Assembly: GCA_025201375.1 (NCBI GenBank)
Contig: JAIWZP010000020.1
Coordinates: 1 to 64,000, forward strand
Direction: 5' to 3'
DNA: 64,000 nt
Origin: Gongronella butleri
Lineage: Eukaryota > Mucoromycota > Mucoromycetes > Mucorales > Cunninghamellaceae
The notes under the pieces were generated by a model that was not told the origin of the DNA, ran no database searches, and saw only the letters and a program-made list of their open reading frames with translations. Made by a program: the position numbers and the translations under genes. Position 1 is the stretch's first letter. Every line of letters starts with the position of its first letter. Of this stretch, positions 51,906 to 64,000 are shown piece by piece.

Positions 51906-52238
51906 ACGAAAAGATTAGTGAAGGGTACTTCGAATCTCGAAAAATAACGCGTCAAACGGTAAAATCGTCATTGCGCGCCGTGTATGCGTCCGAGAGAGAC
52001 ATGCAATGGCTCAAAAGAAGGATCGGTCGATTCTCTCGTGATTAGGGCTAGACGGCCACATGGATTTGTAAAGGTGGATCTGCATGAAAACGAGCCAAAA
52101 AGTGATTAATGGTTGACAACAGAGTTGAAACCCCGATTGAAAAGGAGGGGATAAGGCTGCCGCCGAACAATAAAATTGCGCGCTTTTCTTTGTTCTTTTT
52201 ATTATCTTTTTTCTTTGATTGTGCACCTGTCACTGGCC
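51906..52238. other. Promoter region of the proline-rich protein gene
   Basis: No gene. The last 60 bp are T-rich (ctttgttctttttattatctttt) before the ATG at 52239. Confidence 0.4.
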
Positions 52239-54384
52239 ATGGACGACGAAGAGCGGCGAAAGTTTGATCACTTGCTGATGTGGTTGAGCATGGAGACGTC
52301 CATGAGGTAGGTAGCGAGAGAAAGAGAGAGCCGGCTCGCGCAGAAAGGCCGGGATCTGACAACATGGTGTATTGCTTTTTCTTTGCTTAGCGACGATGAC
52401 CTGTTTTTCAAAGCTGACACGCCCGAGAATGCGCCAAAGTTCCCCGAGCGGCGGCGGCGTGCGCTCAAGGCGCGGCACGCGCGCGTCATGGAGCGGCTTG
52501 TGCGTCACCAGGCTCTGGAATTACGCGGTCTTCACAAGCAGATTGCGCAGGCGATTGACCTGGCGCAGTGGCCACAGGAAAACGAGCCATTGCGGCAGCT
52601 GGTGACGGGCAAGGCGTATGTGGATGCCAATTTTGAGGTGATCCGGTGCATTCTGGGCGGCATTCCACTGCCACCCGAGCTCAATGGGGGTCGGCCTGAG
52701 GAAAAGCAAGCACGCGAAGCCAAAGAACAAGCCAAAAATGTCGACAAACTCAAACGGATGCAATACAAGGCGATCATGGAGGTAAGAAAAAAAAAAGGCA
52801 CCCTTTGGGGGGGGGAAGCGAGGATTGGTCATTGATCTCTTTTATTATTTTTTTTTTTGAAATTAGGAAAAAGCACAAGCTTCGTTCCAACAGCTATTTA
52901 TCAAGCAGCGTGAGCAGCGGACGATTTTACGGCTTTATCAATCAGAAGAGTTTGCGTCGGATGTGGCCCCACGATCCAAGATAGTGGCGACACCTGTACC
53001 GCGTGCGCCACAGATCGATGTCCGCGGGTCGACACGGCCGCCACCAGCAGCAGTAACAGCAGCAGCACACGTGCCGCGCGCCGCGCCATTGACTGCACAT
53101 CCGCCGACGGCGCCCGCAGCCATGACGGGCGGCGCGTTCCATCATCAATACCCGGTGCAGGCACCCATAGGGCACGCCAATCCACCCGAGACGGCCACAG
53201 CGTCGTTCCGCCCGCTCCACCACACGGACGCGTCACGCGATCCGCGTCGCCAGCATCAGCCGCGTCCTCCAGCACCAGCACCACCCCCTGCACAAGCACC
53301 ACCTCCTGTACCACCTCCTGTACCAGCACCACCACTTGCACCAGCAGCACCACCACTTGCACCAGCAGCACCACTTGTACCAGCACCACCAGTACCACCA
53401 GCACCGCCGGCACCACCGGCACAGCCATTGCCGCCACAGCAACCACCGATGCCCGCAATGGCGCCTCCACCTTCATTACCAACCCCTCAACCGCTTCAGA
53501 CACACGCGTCAACCTCCTCTTCCGCTACGGAACACGTGCATATCGCGTCACCCGCCAGGTCTCCTATAGCGTCGCCCGTGCAATCGACAAAACCCATTGT
53601 GTTTGCACCCATTAGCGACAGTGCCATTGCCGCCGTCAAGGCCACATCGCCCACGGCGCCCGACAAGGACAATGCCTCGATGCTCATGTCACTCACGGAG
53701 AAATTGAAGCGATCGCTGGCCGACGACAATATGGATCAAGTGGCAGAGTGCGTGAAAATGATCAGCCAGCTTCACGACGACGCCAATGCCACATCAGTTG
53801 CCGACGAACCAATTAACGCGGACGCCTTGCCACCGCGCAAAAAGAAGCGCGGCGGTAAGAGAGTTAATCGCAGTCGACGTGGACGCGCACGGTCGCCATC
53901 GCCGCTTGAAACACCGCACAACTATGGCCCTGCACGTACCGTGTTTCATCCTGCAAATTCGTCATCGTCAGCACCCAGGGCGTTGCCATCAAGAGGCAGC
54001 AGACGCAAATTGCGCTCAGAAAAAGCGCCTGAACTGTTTAAAAAGCACATGATCAATGCTGGCAGGCTCGATGTGCGACCGGCTACTGCCAATGCACCGC
54101 CACATCTCATCTGTTACTTTCCCCGCACCGACAGCTACCGTGCCGAGGAAATTGATCTTGGTCCGATCGAATTGTATATCAAAGCTGTCGATTTAAACCC
54201 AACCGAGCGCGTTTGGATGGAAGATGGCACGTATGTCGAAATGGGCGCCGAGCAGTCGCACATGCCCATCCTCCTGTACTACTCGCCTCAGCTAGAGCGC
54301 CTCTACCCCGCCGCGCCAGACAAATTGAAGGTCGGATCGTCCACCGGCATCCGCAACCTCTTGATTGCCAACCGCTTCATCTGA
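52239..54384 (+). CDS. Large proline-rich protein with basic nuclear-type motif, unknown function
   Basis: Three exons (52239-52306, 52391-52781, 52867-54384) give 658 aa. The N-terminal 150 residues are charged and helical ('MDDEERRKFDHLLMWLSMET', 'PERRRRALKARHARVMERLV', 'CILGGIPLPPELNGG'). Residues about 260-345 are a Pro/Ala repeat (APPPAQAPPPVPPP type). A basic cluster 'RKKKRGGKRVNRSRRGRAR' near 480 looks like a nuclear localisation signal. The C-terminal 130 residues seem folded: 'LFKKHMINAGRLDVRP', 'LICYFPRTDSYRAEEIDLGP', 'MPILLYYSP' and 'SSTGIRNLLIANRFI'. No known family was recognised. A nuclear scaffold or chromatin role is possible but is only inference. Confidence 0.82.
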
Positions 54385-54511
54385 TACCCGGATGGATCGA
54401 CTAATAAAATGGCATTTTTACTTGTTTTTCTTTTTGTGTGTGTGGGGTGGCAGCGATCGACCATCCACTAAGAAAGCAATGGCTGACGACGAGCCGTGTT
54501 TGTGTTTGTGT

Positions 54512-54548
<37 letters not shown>

Positions 54549-54661
54549 GAAGAGAGCCATTGACGGCCGATTGACATCATGAGAAATACGGCATTGTGCG
54601 TGGGGGGGGGTATCAGGGAGCACGCTGGATGATCTCTCCTCGACGCGAATTGCAAAAGAAA
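54385..54661. other. Convergent intergenic region with long T-run
   Basis: Contains the 3' end of the proline-rich gene (taataaaatgg near 54400) and a T33-34 run at about 54511-54544. No gene. Confidence 0.5.
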
Positions 54662-54892
54662 TCAGCCAACCCCCGTGTCGCATGGCTTGTCAATGATGGT
54701 GCAAACAGCATTCTTTTCAAGTTGTGACCAGAAAAGGTTGCCCCGCATTGAGCCCATGGTCGCACATGACGCGATGTCACTGACAGAAAATAAGAGGTGC
54801 ACACATTTGTCCTTCACATGGCCCTTGCCGCTCGCAAATTGAAAGCCAGACCAGGCACAAATCACAAATATTGCCAGAACCCGTGATTCCAT
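54662..54892 (-). CDS. Putative small secreted protein, 76 aa
   Basis: A single minus-strand frame starting MESRVLAIFVICAWSGFQFA, a convincing signal peptide with cleavage near 'FASG'. The mature part of about 54 residues has four cysteines ('DKCVHLL', 'ASCATMG', 'NAVCTII', 'KPCDTG') and no membrane segment. The Cys spacing is unlike the knottin-like peptides, so it is not part of that family. The frame extends upstream to 55000, but the ATG at 54892 is the one in front of the signal sequence. No intron, no family recognised. Confidence 0.5.
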   Translation of the reverse strand: MESRVLAIFVICAWSGFQFASGKGHVKDKCVHLLFSVSDIASCATMGSMRGNLFWSQLEKNAVCTIIDKPCDTGVG

Positions 54893-56304
54893 GGCGCGCA
54901 AAATCACACGGGCAGCCTTTGGCAATGGTACACAGGAAGCGCGATGCGGTGTGTCGCGGTCAAAATATGCAAAAACGCGCAAAAACAACAAAAAAAGCAC
55001 TGATCACGGCAGAATCCTCCCATAAACGGCCCAACTGCATCTCGGATGGAAGATTCAAACCACGAGATTGTGCAACCTTGATTCACGAAATAAGGTTGCG
55101 AGAAAGATGCCTCTCCTTTTGTCGCTTCCGTGCCCTGACCAAAAGAGGAATATCAGTCTAACGCGTGATTGGTGGATATTTCTCCCACCCAACATCCCAG
55201 GCATGTGAATCCATCATTGCCCTTTTGCCCTGGGTCACCAATGAAGGAGCCCCGGCGAGAATTATCAGCCAATCTTGGGCAAAGGAAGCATCGCGGCTGC
55301 AAATTGATTATCAGAGTGACACACAGCCCACACAATGCACATGCTTGTCCTGTCTCTCTGTCCAGAAAAATAGTCGCTACTTTCAATGGCGCCCTTTTGT
55401 GATTCACACACACGTCGCTTGACAAGGCCATGTTTGGGCAAAATGACCTCCAGATAATCCCATCAGGTGTCTTTTTAAAAGGGCCATGAAAGGGCCGTGT
55501 TGCGCCGCTACGGCTACGATCACGGATTGAAAAAGAGTGCAAACAAAAAGGCAAGTGTGTCTTTAGTTTTTGCGTGATGCAATGTTTGGAACCCAAAAAA
55601 AAAAGGAGCCAAGAATAAAAAAAAAAGAGGGTGTTGCTTATGGCATCGCATTCCATCTCATCAGGCATGCCCTTTCCGAAGCTATCCGATGGGGGCAGAC
55701 AGACTTGCATGATTAGAGTTCAACAAGAGTGGGAGCATCCTTTGGCCCCAATTCCAGCTGATAAGCGACAAAAGTGGAGTAACATCGGAAGAAGACCATG
55801 GCGGCCTGTCATTGGTGGATTGGATCTTTCGATCCATCGTATCTGAAAGATTTGAACCAGGTTGGCCGCGCCAGCGGGGAGGGGAAGAGGCGCGATGTGC
55901 ATGGCCAGTGGGTATATTTCTCTCATTTTTCCATTTCTTCCACTTTTTTTGCCAATCGTTTGTCGCTTGTCGCGTGTCACTGCGCTTGCCCTGGGCCATT
56001 CATGAGCAACAAGGAAAGAATGTTGATCGCTTTGCTTGTCTCACCATGGAAATTGGCGCTCGTAAATGGATGCCATTTTGCATAAAATGTGCTTTTGCAG
56101 GCTTTACGACGTCATTCTCCGTCCTCCAAACTCTCTTTTTTGTTTTTGGCGAAATGTAAGAGGTCAAGGCCCACCGAAAATGATCCCTTTCCTATTTGAG
56201 CGGGGGGCTGTCACAGGCTCGGAAGGGCGTGGAATGGCCCTTTTTGTGCGTGTGTCATCCAAACGGCCCCGCCAAAAAGTTGCAACTCCTCTCCCTGCCT
56301 TTTT

Positions 56305-56315
56305 GATAAGATAAC
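56305..56315. promoter_or_regulatory. Paired GATA motifs in the GLT1 promoter
   Basis: GATAAGATAAC joins a GATAAG and a GATAA core. Two further GATAAG sites are at about 55760 and at 56696-56701. Fungal GATA factors bind this core in nitrogen-regulated promoters, which fits an ammonium-assimilation gene. The link is inferred. Confidence 0.45.
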
Positions 56316-56718
56316 GGGTTGCGATCAAACCGCCTCAGTGGAATTATTCCTTTGCAAAAAGGGCCAACGATGTCCCCAAAAGAAAAAAAAACAAGATCAG
56401 AACCCATCCAAGCCAATACCCGCTTTTGCCACGATCGTGTTCTGTCTCTCTCTTTGTTTTTTATCCTTTTCTCGCTTCCTTTTGTCGCGTCCCTTTTTTT
56501 CGTTTACAAAGAAAAAAAATGACACGATTGGGCCCGTACACCTGGATTGGGAAAAGGGTAAGAGGGGCGGGGGGAGGGCAATTGCATGTGACCAAGCATT
56601 TTTCTTCAAGCATGGTGATTTCGATGCACAGGGCAGATGGAAGCTCATTGGCTAGAGACAATAGGACTCGCGCGCGTGATTGGTGTTTGCCCTTAGATAA
56701 GACTCCCATTGATCGAGA

Positions 56719-56726
56719 TATAAAAG
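56719..56726 (+). promoter_or_regulatory. TATA box of GLT1
   Basis: TATAAAAG, 175 bp before the ATG, followed by a long C/T-rich leader. Confidence 0.6.
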
Positions 56727-56900
56727 ATACTCGCTTGATGGCATCAGGCCACTCTTTTTTTTTTTTCTTCTTCTTTTCCTCGCTCCACTCCCCCACTCTC
56801 TTCTCGCTAAATTATACATACTTTTTTTTTCTCATAAGCTCGGAAACCAATTCGATATCCCCCTTTCTTTATTATCTGTACATAACGACTGATTGATTAT

Positions 56901-59900
56901 ATGACCGTTGAAAACAAATCGTGGGCTGAAGCCATCCCTGCTGCTCAGGGTCTTTACAACCCTGAATTGGAGAAGGATGCCTGTGGTGTCGGCTTTATGG
57001 TGAACGTGAAGGGCAAGCGCTCCCATAAGATCTTGAGTGATGCCAGTGACATTGTAAGTAGCCATTGGCCTTTTTTTTTGAGAGCAATTGGGCAGACCCT
57101 GAGGTCAAATGGGATCCATTGCGGGGCGCGTTTGTGTGGCGCTTGGATGCGAAAAGAGCGCAATTGGAAGCTTTTGAAGCAAAAAGAGGGACATTTTCGA
57201 GGCGATCTCATGTGTTTTTGTCTATTTTTCTTTTCTCATAGCTCTGCAACATGACTCATCGTGGTGCCAGTGGTGCGGATATTCGTGATGGCGATGGCGC
57301 TGGCGTCATGACCGGTATCCCGCATCAATTCTTTGTCAATGAGACGAGCCGTGATCTTGGCATCCAATTGCCCGAGGAAGGCCACTATGCCGTTGGCAAT
57401 CTGTTTATGAAGGGTGACGAGGCGTCGCTGCAAGAAAGCAAGCAAGTCTTTGAGGAAATGGCTACGTCGCTGCAATTGAACGTGCTTGGCTGGCGTGTCG
57501 TGCCCGTGGACTCGACCATCATCGGCCCTGCCGCCAAGTCCAAGGAGCCTGCGATTCTGCAGCCCTTTGTCGTGCTCGCGGACCAATCGTCGGCCTTTGA
57601 CGAGCAATACTTTGAGCGTCAATTGTACGTTTTGCGCAAGCATGCCACGCACACGCTCACGATGAAGAAGTGGTTCTATGTGTGCTCGCTCTCCAACAAG
57701 AACATTGTCTACAAGGGTCAATTGACCCCCAAGCAGGTGTACAAGTACTTCCACGACTTGAACAATGTGCAATACACCACCCATTTCGCCTTGGTCCACT
57801 CGCGTTTCTCCACCAACACCTTCCCCTCTTGGGATCGTGCGCAGCCCATGCGCTGGTGCGCCCACAATGGTAAGAAAAAAAAAGAAAGAAAAAGAAAAGT
57901 CCGACATTCTGTTTTTGGCGCGCGTCTCACTTACCCCTTTTTTTTTTCTTTCTTTTTTTTCTCAACAGGTGAAATCAACACGCTCCGTGGCAACAAGAAC
58001 TGGATGCGCTCCCGTGAGGGTGTGATGAAGTCGGACAAGTTTGGTGACGAGCTTGACTTGCTTTACCCCATCATTGAAGAGGGCGGCTCTGATTCTGCTG
58101 CTTTTGACAATGTGTTGGAGCTATTGGTGGTCAACGGTGTGTTGACGCTGCCCGAGGCGATCATGATGATGATTCCCGCTGCTTGGCAAAACAACGACAG
58201 CCTGTCGCCCGAGATGAAGGCCTTTTACCAATGGGCTGGCTCGCTCATGGAGCCTTGGGATGGCCCTGCGCTCTTTACTTTCTCCGATGGCCGCTGGATT
58301 GGTGCCAATTTGGATCGCAATGGCCTGCGCCCTTGCCGTTACTACCTGACCAACGACGACATCATGATCTGCGCGTCCGAGGTGGGTACCGTCTATGTGG
58401 ATCCCGAGACCATTGTTGAAAAGGGCCGCCTCCAGCCCGGTCGCATGCTCTTGGTCGACACTGTCGAGGGCAAGATTGTCGACGATGTCCAACTCAAGAA
58501 GGAGACCGCATCCAAGCGCTCGTTTGTCGAATGGATCCAACGTCAAAAGATCCATCTCAAGGATGTCGTTGCCGCGCACGCCGCCACTTTCCAAACCCAG
58601 CTGGACGCTACTCCTGTCAATGAAGATCCTCGTCTCCGTGCGTTTGGCTACTCGCTTGAGCAGCTGAACTTGATCATGCTGCCATTGGCCGGCTCTGGCA
58701 AGGAACCTCTTGGCTCCATGGGCAATGACGCTGCTTTGGCCTGTTTGTCCGAGGAACCCCGCCTCATCTATGAATACTTCCGCCAATTGTTCGCCCAGGT
58801 GACCAATCCTCCCATTGACCCCATTCGTGAGGAGGTTGTCATGTCGCTCGAGTGCTATGTCGGCCCTGAAGGCAACATTTTGGAAATTGACGAGACTCAA
58901 GCGCACAAGCTCACGCTTCCTTCGCCCATCCTGTCCCTCGAGGAATTGGCCGCCATCAAGAACATGACCACGGTCCACCCCGATTGGAAGGTCGCCACCA
59001 TTGATATCACCTTTGCCAAGACTGATGGCGTCCAAGGCTATGTCCAGGCTCTCGAACGCATCTGTGCCGAGGTGTCCAAGGCCATTGACGAAGGTTTCAA
59101 GGTCGTCGTGCTCTCTGACCGCGCTGTGTCCGCTGATCGCGTCGCTGTGTCGTCGCTCATTGCCTGTGGTGGCGTCCACCACCATTTGGTCCGCAACAAG
59201 TTGCGTTCGCGCATTGCTCTCATGGTTGAAACCGCTGAGGCTCGCGAAGTCCACCATTTCTGTGTCTTGCTCGGCTATGGTGCCGATGCCATCAACCCTT
59301 ACTTGGCCATGGAGACCATGCTCAAGCTCAAGCGTCAAAATGCGATCCCCGATGCGTCGCTGACGGCCGATAAGCTTATCTACAATTACAAAAAGGGTAT
59401 CGACAATGGTCTTTTCAAGGTCATGTCCAAGATGGGTATCAGCACGCTCGCCTCTTACAAGGGTGCCCAGATCTTTGAAGCCCTCGGTGTTGATGACACC
59501 GTCATTTCCCGCTGTTTCTCCGGCACCGCGTCCCGCATCAAGGGCGCCACCTTTGACATCTTTGCCCACGACGCTCTCACGCTCCACGAGCATGCTTTCC
59601 CCACGCGCAATGCCGTCATGCCCGCCACTTTGCCCGAATCTGGTGAATACCATTGGCGCCACGGCGGTATCGCCCACATGAACGAGCCCGCCACTGTCGC
59701 CAACCTCCAGGATGCCGTCCGCACCAAGAACCAGTCCGCCTATGACGCCTACTCGCACCACTCGCACGAGGCCATCAAGAAGTGTACCCTCCGCGGCATG
59801 CTCGACTTTGACTTTGAAAAGGCCAAGCCCATCCCCATCGAGCAAGTCGAGTCCTGGGAAAACATTGTCAAGCGCTTTGCCACTGGTGCCATGTCGTACG

Positions 59901-62900
59901 TGAAAAAGAAAAAAAAAAGAAAAAATTGGGAAAAAAAACCATCAAAAACTCACGATTCCATCTATATTTTAGGTACGGCTCCATCTCGTGGGAGGCCCAC
60001 TCGTCGCTCGCCATTGCCCTCAACAAGATTGGCGGCAAGAGCAACACGGGTGAAGGTGGTGAGAAGCCTGCGCGCTCTGTGCCCCTCGAAAATGGCGATT
60101 CCATGCGCTCGGCTATCAAGCAAGTGGCCTCTGGTCGCTTTGGTGTGACGTCGTTCTACCTGTCTGACTCTGACGAGTTGCAAATCAAGATGGCGCAGGG
60201 TGCCAAGCCCGGTGAGGGTGGTGAATTGGCCGGTAACAAGGTCAATGAGGAGATTGCCTCGACGCGCAAGACCACGCCCGGCATTGGTCTCATTTCGCCC
60301 CCTCCTCACCACGATATCTACTCCATTGAGGATCTCAAGCAGCTGATTTACGATCTCAAGTGCGCCAACCCTCGCGCGCGCATCTCTGTCAAGCTCGTTT
60401 CCGAGGTTGGCGTTGGTATTGTCGCTTCGGGTGTGGCCAAGGCTCGCGCCGATCACATTCTCATCTCTGGCCACGACGGTGGCACTGGTGCCTCGCGCTG
60501 GACCGGTATCAAGTACGCCGGTTTGCCCTGGGAATTGGGTCTCGCTGAAACGCACCAGACGCTCGTGCTCAACGATCTCCGTGGCCGCGTCACTGTCCAG
60601 ACCGATGGTCAAATCAAGACTGGTCGCGATGTTGCGCTTGCCTGTTTGCTTGGTGCCGAAGAGTGGGGCTTTGCCACCACGCCTTTGATTGCGCTCGGCT
60701 GTACCATGATGCGCAAGTGTCACTTGGTAAGAAAAGAAAAAGAAAAAGAAAAAAAAAGACGCGTCCAAAACGTTGGCTTGATTTTTTTCTCATCTTTTTT
60801 TTTTTTCTCGTTCAATTTCAATTTTAGAACACGTGTCCCGTCGGTGTGGCCACGCAAGATCCTGAATTGCGCAAAAAGTTCCAAGGCTCGCCTGAGCACG
60901 TTGTCAACTTCTTCTACTATGTTGCTGAGGAATTGCGTAGCTACATGGCCAAGCTTGGCTTCCGCACGATCAACGAGATGGTCGGTCATGCTGAATTGCT
61001 CAAGGTGAACGAGTCGCTTCGCACTTTCAAGACGGCCAACTTGGACTTGTCGCCCATCCTCACGCCTGCGTCGTCGCTGCGCCCTGGTGTTGCCAGCCGC
61101 TGCGTGTCCAAGCAGATGCACAACTTGCACTTGCGTCTGGACAACTATTTGATCGACGAGGCCGAGCCTGCGCTCACGGACAAGGAACCCGTCACCATTG
61201 AGGCCAATGTTGTCAACACGGACCGCGCCCTCGGCACCACGCTGTCGTACCACGTGTCCAAGCGCCACGGCGAGCAAGGTCTGCCCGACGAGAGCATCCA
61301 CATCAAGCTCAAGGGCTCCGCTGGTCAATCGCTCGGTGCTTTCCTTGCCCCTGGTATCTTCATCGAGCTGGAGGGTGATGCCAACGATTACGTCGGCAAG
61401 GGTCTGTCGGGCGGCAAGCTTGCCATCTACCCACCCAAGAACGCCTCGTTCAAGTCCGAGGAAAACGTCATTGGTGGCAACGTGTGTCTCTTTGGCGCCA
61501 CGTCTGGCCGTGCCTTCTTCCGTGGTATTGTCGCCGAGCGTTATGCTACTCGTAACTCGGGTGCCTACTCTGTCTGCGAAGGCGTTGGTGACCACGGCTG
61601 TGAGTACATGACCGGTGGTCGTGCCGTCATCTTGGGCAGCACTGGCCGCAATTTCGCCGCGGGTATGTCCGGTGGTATTGCCTACGTGCTTGATCTCAAG
61701 GGCGACTTCAAGCAAAAGGTCAACATGGAGATGGTTCAACTCGAGACCGTCAACGATGACGAATTCGTCGCCGAATTGCGCGGCCTCATCGAGGACCACA
61801 AGCATTACACTGGCTCCGAGATTGCCGCCGAGGTGCTTGCCCACTTCAACGAATACCTGCCCAAGTTCGTCATGGTGTTCCCCACCGAGTACAAGGAGCT
61901 GCTGATGGCCCAGCGTGCCGCTGCCGCCGCGCCTGCCGTTGTCGAGGAGGAGAAGCCCTGCGCCCAGGAGCACAAGAAGAACGAGCCCCAGGTCGACGAT
62001 TTGGAGGACAGCGTCATGGACGAGGCCACCATCCTTGAGCGCCGCAAGAAGCTCGACAAGGTCCGTGGTTTCATGAAGTACAAGCGCCGCACCGATGGCT
62101 ACCGCAATGCCAAGCGTCGTGTCCGCGATTGGGATGAGATCAACAACCGCCTCACCCGCTCCCAGCTCCACGAGCAGGCCGCGCGCTGTATGGACTGCGG
62201 TATTCCCTTCTGTCAATCCGACTCGACCGGTTGCCCCATCGGTAACATCATTCCCAAGTGGAACGAGCTCGTCTTCAAGGACAACTGGAAGGAGGCCCTC
62301 GATCGCCTCACCATGACCAACAATTTCCCTGAATTCACCGGTCGTGGTAAGTCTATAGAAAAGGAAAAAAAATGAAAAAGAAAAAAAAAGACCCAAGTCT
62401 CATTTTTTTTTCTCTTTTTTTCTTCTAGTCTGCCCCGCTCCTTGCGAAAACAGCTGTACTCTTGGCATCAGCGAGCCCCCCGTCGCCATCAAGAGCATTG
62501 AGGCTGCCATCATCGACAAGGGCTTTGACGAGGGCTGGATCGTGCCCAAGCCTCCTGCCGTCCGCACTGGCAAGCGCGTCGCCGTCATTGGCGGTGGCCC
62601 CGCTGGTCTTGCCTGTGCCGACCAATTGAACAAGGCTGGCCATCAAGTCGTCGTGTATGACCGTAACGACCGCATTGGTGGTCTGTTGATGTATGGTATC
62701 CCCAACATGAAACTCGACAAGAAGATTCTGCAGCGCCGTCTCGACTTGCTCGCCGCCGAAGGCATCACGTTTGTGCCCAACTCGCACGTCGGTGTCAATG
62801 TCGATGCTCGTGACCTCCGCAAGGACAACGACGCCATTGTCGTCGCCACTGGTGCCACCTGGCCCCGCGACCTCAACATCCCCGGCCGCCGCGAGGCCAA

Positions 62901-63657
62901 GTCGGGCGTCCACTTCGCCATGGAGTTCTTGCAGGCCAACACAAAGTCGCTCTTGGACTCGCAGCTCAAGGATGGCCAATACCTGAGCGCCAAGGACAAG
63001 AACGTCATTGTCATTGGTGGCGGTGACACCGGTAACGATTGTATTGCCACGTCGCTGCGCCACGGCTGCAAGAGCGTCGTCAACTTTGAGCTGTTGCCTC
63101 AACCTCCCGAGGAGCGTGCCAACGACAACCCCTGGCCCCAATTCGCCCGTGTGTACAAGGTCGACTATGGCCACGCCGAGGTCCAAGCTCACTTTGGCAA
63201 GGATCCCCGTGAATACTGCATCATGTCCAAGTCCTTTGAGGTCAATGGCGAAGGCCAGGTCACCGGCATCAACACTGTCCGTGTCGAGTGGACCAAGGTC
63301 GATGGCAAGTGGAACATGAAGGAGATTGAAGGCTCCGAGCAACTCTTCGAGGCCGATCTCGTCCTCTTGTCCATGGGTTTCTTGGGCCCCGAGAACAATG
63401 TCATCAAGCAGCTCGAGCTCACGCAAGACGCCCGCACCAACATTGCCACCACCAACAAGACAAACTATGCCACCCACGTCCCCGGCGTCTTTGCCGCCGG
63501 TGATTGCCGCCGCGGTCAAAGTTTGATCGTCTGGGGTATCCGTGAGGGCCGCGAATGTGCCATTGAAGTCGATGTCCATCTCGCCGGCTCCTCCGCCCTC
63601 CCCGTCTCCGGTGGTATCTGGAAGCGCAGTGTCGCCCAGCCCATCAAGTCAAACTAG
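56901..63657 (+). CDS. GLT1: Glutamate synthase (NADH-type, fused large and small subunits)
   Basis: Six exons (56901-57053, 57242-57869, 57969-59895, 59973-60726, 60828-62346, 62429-63657) give 2069 aa, matching fungal GOGAT. It makes two glutamates from glutamine and 2-oxoglutarate with NADH. '[10 protein letters not shown]' holds the catalytic Cys of the type-2 amidotransferase (about residue 30; a short propeptide precedes it). '[20 protein letters not shown]' with '[11 protein letters not shown]' and '[13 protein letters not shown]' mark the FMN synthase domain. '[15 protein letters not shown]' holds the 3Fe-4S cysteines. '[20 protein letters not shown]' is the GXGXG domain. '[11 protein letters not shown]' and '[13 protein letters not shown]' belong to the small-subunit FAD/NADH part. 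The splice in 'AMS|YGS' is fixed by this conserved motif. Confidence 0.98.
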
Positions 63658-64000
63658 ATCACCTTTTTTTTTTCTCGCTCTTCCCTTTTTTTTTCTCTTT
63701 TTACCCCCCATCCCATTCGCCATGTATCAATTCCATTGTATGCTTTAGAACATTCTCTTTGTATAAATAAAAAAAATCAGTCGTTTAATTTGTCATTCAC
63801 GTCCCTTCACTTCCCAATGGCTGCCAATGCGCGCATTTTTTTTATTTTTACGTGTGAATCGCCTGGAAACGTTGCCAGATGCGCGTCTTTGGTTCATACA
63901 CTACTTGGCGCGTCCGAGGAACCTATAATGATCTAGCGAGACCAATTCATTCAACAAAACACGTTGAAATAGGCAAATTACGCGTAAAAACACATTTTTG
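63658..64000. other. GLT1 3' region
   Basis: T-rich sequence, then a poly(A) signal AATAAA at 63766-63771. Nothing else is recognisable to the end of the window. Confidence 0.6.

Larger units (their letters stand above)
54893..56900. other. Long intergenic region and GLT1 promoter
   Basis: No gene is supported over 2 kb; the longest frames (185 codons at 55153-55710 minus, 156 codons at 56426 plus) are without motif or codon bias. The right part is the GLT1 promoter with GATAAG sites and a TATA box. Confidence 0.5.

Noticed and set aside
54700..54780. Minus-strand GGGGCAACC as a possible third HDV-like ribozyme
   Set aside because: No L3 (TCCxCG) or P1/P2 partners at the required distances; the string is inside the small secreted-protein frame.
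55850..55935. tRNA-like B box (ggttcaaatc) on the minus strand
   Set aside because: No matching A box, acceptor stem or anticodon arm could be drawn.

Overview
This window is nuclear DNA of a fungus, most likely an early-diverging (zygomycete-type) lineage. The evidence is cytosolic ribosomal proteins, a fused NADH-type glutamate synthase, small-subunit serine palmitoyltransferase, Brl1/Brr6-type nuclear-envelope and GPI-anchor genes. Genes have many short GT-AG introns, often with long T-runs before the acceptor. No rank below 'fungus' can be fixed from the sequence. No prokaryotic operons, tRNA, rRNA or CRISPR array were found.

Layout. 0-8.7 kb: 3' end of an unknown gene, a THOC5-like THO subunit, a repeat block, PWP2 (minus) and a divergent SAM methyltransferase. 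8.7-11.5 kb: repeat-rich non-coding DNA. 11.5-19.4 kb: dense housekeeping block (elongin-B-like protein, SPT small subunit, RPS12, RPL23A/L25, DUF4291 protein, Brl1/Brr6 protein, RPL21) ending in a knottin-like secreted peptide. 19.4-25.2 kb: transposon-derived block with a pogo/Tigger-type MITE and a 4-kb foldback element built from 162-bp units. 25.3-30.1 kb: two more knottin-like peptides, a CYSTM-like protein and two unknown small proteins. 30.6-32.7 kb: Mex67/NXF mRNA exporter. 33.2-35.3 kb: foldback-family repeat. 35.5-46.9 kb: S28 serine peptidase, GPI13/PIG-O, a hypothetical gene inside a decayed duplication, MOD5/TRIT1 and a PPP1R37-like LRR protein. 47.6-48.3 kb: two HDV-like self-cleaving ribozyme folds between a TATA box and a poly(A) signal. 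48.9-51.9 kb: a 3-kb foldback palindrome. 52.2-54.9 kb: a proline-rich nuclear-type protein and a small secreted protein. 56.9-63.7 kb: GLT1.

The strongest novelty candidate is the ribozyme pair. The downstream copy (48153-48231) has every helix of the HDV double pseudoknot, including G1-U wobble, L3, P1.1 and the catalytic-C junction. The upstream copy (47680-47754) has the same layout with a flawed P1. If both cleave, they release a defined 473-nt RNA with 5'-OH and 2',3'-cyclic-phosphate ends, suited to circularisation. Two families of non-coding foldback elements and a cluster of inhibitor-cystine-knot peptides are the next most interesting features.

Exon joins were worked out by hand from splice signals and reading-frame continuity; protein families were assigned from recognised motifs, with no database search.
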